Assembly: GCA_002424525.1 (NCBI GenBank)
Contig: DIKJ01000196.1
Location: 1 to 7,118, forward strand
Direction of reading: 5' to 3'
From: Bacteroidales bacterium UBA5621
GTDB lineage: Bacteria > Bacteroidota > Bacteroidia > Bacteroidales > VadinHA17
Length of the DNA stretch: 7,118 bases
The notes under the pieces were generated by a model, which ran no database searches, was not told the DNA's origin, and worked only from the letters and a program-made list of their open reading frames with translations. Position 1 is the first letter of the stretch. Each line of letters begins with the position of its first letter. The position numbers and the translations under genes were made by a program. Positions 5,047 to 7,118 of this stretch are shown here, in pieces.

Positions 5047-7118
5047 ATGAACAGCAATAAATATAACCGGATTTTGTTGATTGCTCTTTTCTTTCTTTTG
5101 CCAAACCTGATTCTTAATTCCCAGACCTCCGACCCTCCATTCCTGAAATATATGAATCATCCATGGGTGGATTCCGTTCTGAAAACACTTACCCTTGAAC
5201 AGCAGATAGCCCAATGCATCTGGATTGCAGGATACTCAAACAGGGATATCTCACACGAGGTGGAGGTAGCCGATATAATAAGGAAATATGGGATAGGTGG
5301 TATCGTCTTCTTCCAGGGCACCGCTGAGAAGCAGGCTGAACTGACGAATTTTTACCAGAAGATTTCAAAAGTCCCTCTTATTATCTCAATGGATGCAGAA
5401 TGGGGACTGGGCATGCGGCTGGACAATATAGAGAAATTCCCTTACCAGATGACTCTCGGAGCAATCCGGGATGATTCACTCATTTATCTGATGGGAAGAG
5501 CAGTGGCTGACCAGTGCAGACGGCTCGGTGTTCATATCAACCTTGCACCTGTTGCTGACATTAACAATAATCCTCTCAATCCGGTGATCAATTACCGGTC
5601 GTTCGGAGAGAACAGGGAGAATGTCACAACAAAAGCCATCATGTATATGAAAGGCATGCAGGATAATGGCGTTATGGCAACTGTGAAGCATTTTCCCGGA
5701 CATGGCGACACTAATACTGATTCGCATTATGATCTTCCGGTTATCACACATCCGGTAAGCAGGCTCGACAGTGTTGAGCTGTTTCCGTTTCTCAATCTGA
5801 TCAATGAAGGAGCAGGATCTGTAATGACTGCCCACCTTAACCTGCCCTCACTCGACCCGACAGCATCCCTCCCATCCACACTCTCTCCGGCCATCATTAA
5901 CGATCTGCTCAAAACACGCCTTGGATTCAAAGGGCTGGTGATCACCGATGCAATGAATATGAAGGGGGTAACGAAATATTTCGGTCCGGGCGAAGCTGAC
6001 GCAAGAGCTCTGGCAGCGGGGAACGATGTGATTGAGTTTGTTACAGATGTCGGGGCTGCTGTCAGAGAGATTCAGAACTTCATCAGATCAAAAAAACTGA
6101 CTTCTGAAGAGATAACCCTGAAATGCAGGAAGGTGCTGGCAATGAAGTACTGGGCAGGTTTAAACCAATACCGGCCGGTAATTATTAAAAATATCACTGA
6201 CGATATCTCTTCAAACAAGAACAAGGCCCTTATACGTGAGCTCTACATCAATTCACTCACTGTACTTAATAACAAGGAAGATATAATCCCTGTTAAAAAC
6301 CTGGAATCTGTAAGAATAGCAACCCTGGCAATAAACAGAGGTGAATTGACCACCTTCCAGCAAAGGGTTTCAGATTATTTACCAGCTGATCACTTCTTTT
6401 TAGATCCTGCCGATAAAAGATCGCAGTCTGAATTGCTTAATAAACTTTCGGGTTATGATATTGTGATCACAGGGATCTTCAGGACCGATCAGCGGCCACA
6501 GAATTCATACGGAATAGGACCCGAGATGGTCGGTTTTTTACAACAACTTACTGGTACAACAAAGACGATTGTAACATATTTCGGAAATCCCTATGCAATT
6601 GCCCGCCTAGAACCTGCCTGGAACAGCGAGGGACTCATCGTTGCTTACCAGGAAAATGATTTCACTGAGGATTTGTCGGCCCAGCTTATTTTCGGAGGCA
6701 TCGGGGCCAGAGGTACACTGCCTGTCACCATCACCGGGAAATGGCCCTCGGGATATGGTATCGAAACCCGCGGGAATATCAGACTGCAGTACGGCCTGCC
6801 TGAGAGCGCGGGTATGTCTTCAGAAAAACTCAGCAGGAAGATCGATTCTATTGCTCTTGCAGGCATAAGAGCCGGAGCATACCCCGGATGCCAGGTAATG
6901 GCTGCAAGGAAGGGCATTGTAATTTTCAACAAAACATACGGGTTTCATACATATGAAAACCGGATCAGGTTGGAGAAGGGGGATATTTTTGATCTCGCTT
7001 CGGTTACAAAAGTGTCTGCCACACTGCCCGGATTGATGCTTCTCAATTCTCAGGGCAGGTTCTCTCCGGACGAAAAACTTGGATTCTACCTCGATGAATT
7101 CAGCCATTCTGATAAAAA
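5047..7118 (+). CDS. Secreted NagZ-type GH3 beta-N-acetylglucosaminidase fused to a beta-lactamase-like serine hydrolase (3' end outside window)
   Basis: Open for 690 codons from the ATG at 5047 to the window edge with no stop. Predicted to hydrolyse terminal GlcNAc from cell-wall fragments outside the cytoplasm. Residues 1-26 look like a Sec signal peptide (basic start, leucine-rich core); there is no lipobox, the first Cys being residue 57. GH3 N-domain about 40-345: Asp116 in SMDAEWG, RSFGENR (184-190), KHFPGHGDT (214-222) continuing to DSH (225-227), whose Asp-His pair marks the NagZ subgroup, and probable nucleophile Asp301 in ITDAMNMKG. A second GH3 C-domain follows at about 365-580, beginning with a family-like stretch around NSLTVLNN. 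From about 584 (GLPESAGMSSEKL) a serine-hydrolase domain starts, with the SxxK motif SVTK (Ser652, Lys655); its YxN and later motifs lie beyond the window. No Shine-Dalgarno is visible. It is divergent from the AmgK/MurU operon. NagZ chemistry is well supported; the second activity could be amidase, peptidase, esterase or inactive. Confidence 0.93.
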   Translation, partial: MNSNKYNRILLIALFFLLPNLILNSQTSDPPFLKYMNHPWVDSVLKTLTLEQQIAQCIWIAGYSNRDISHEVEVADIIRKYGIGGIVFFQGTAEKQAELTNFYQKISKVPLIISMDAEWGLGMRLDNIEKFPYQMTLGAIRDDSLIYLMGRAVADQCRRLGVHINLAPVADINNNPLNPVINYRSFGENRENVTTKAIMYMKGMQDNGVMATVKHFPGHGDTNTDSHYDLPVITHPVSRLDSVELFPFLNLINEGAGSVMTAHLNLPSLDPTASLPSTLSPAIINDLLKTRLGFKGLVITDAMNMKGVTKYFGPGEADARALAAGNDVIEFVTDVGAAVREIQNFIRSKKLTSEEITLKCRKVLAMKYWAGLNQYRPVIIKNITDDISSNKNKALIRELYINSLTVLNNKEDIIPVKNLESVRIATLAINRGELTTFQQRVSDYLPADHFFLDPADKRSQSELLNKLSGYDIVITGIFRTDQRPQNSYGIGPEMVGFLQQLTGTTKTIVTYFGNPYAIARLEPAWNSEGLIVAYQENDFTEDLSAQLIFGGIGARGTLPVTITGKWPSGYGIETRGNIRLQYGLPESAGMSSEKLSRKIDSIALAGIRAGAYPGCQVMAARKGIVIFNKTYGFHTYENRIRLEKGDIFDLASVTKVSATLPGLMLLNSQGRFSPDEKLGFYLDEFSHSDK

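Noticed and set aside
4769..5104. 111-residue minus-strand frame across the divergent intergenic region
   Set aside because: It covers the -7 element, the G-rich tract, the palindrome and the start of the hydrolase gene. The low-complexity translation suggests chance.
5476..5945. Minus-strand open frames within the hydrolase gene
   Set aside because: They overlap the conserved GH3 catalytic motifs read on the + strand and have no family features.

Overview
The window looks like a chromosomal segment of a Bacteroidota (Bacteroidetes) bacterium. The basis is protein style (a TrkH, an AGCS symporter with an enlarged extramembrane loop, and a secreted GH3 protein fused to a serine hydrolase), the weakness or absence of Shine-Dalgarno sequences, and one good match to the Bacteroidota -7 promoter element (TAnnTTTG) upstream of the leftward operon. 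I see no mobile elements, CRISPR array, tRNA or rRNA.

Layout. Positions 1-1056 (+) hold the C-terminal part of a TrkH-type potassium uptake channel that begins before the window. Positions 1057-1193 are a short convergent intergenic stretch filled by a 2.7-copy, roughly 37-nt GC-rich tandem repeat. Positions 1194-4746 (-) are a compact three-gene operon, read right to left: an alanine/glycine:cation symporter, an AmgK-like sugar kinase, and a MurU-like nucleotidyltransferase. Positions 4747-5046 are a divergent intergenic region with a -7 promoter element for the operon, a G-rich stretch and a GTCCC-GTA-GGGAC hairpin. From 5047 to the right edge (+) runs a large secreted protein, open at its 3' end: NagZ-type GH3 beta-N-acetylglucosaminidase fused to a beta-lactamase-like serine hydrolase.

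How the genes fit together (inference). NagZ-type enzymes remove GlcNAc from muropeptides. A serine hydrolase of the beta-lactamase fold could cut the MurNAc-peptide bond, as AmiE does beside NagZ in Bacillus subtilis. AmgK makes MurNAc-1-phosphate and MurU converts it to UDP-MurNAc. An AGCS symporter could recapture alanine or glycine freed from stem peptides. The locus therefore reads as a cell-wall recycling island, with the extracytoplasmic hydrolase divergent from the cytoplasmic salvage operon. The TrkH gene is probably an unrelated neighbour. The individual families are known; the arrangement and the fused hydrolase are the parts most worth testing.
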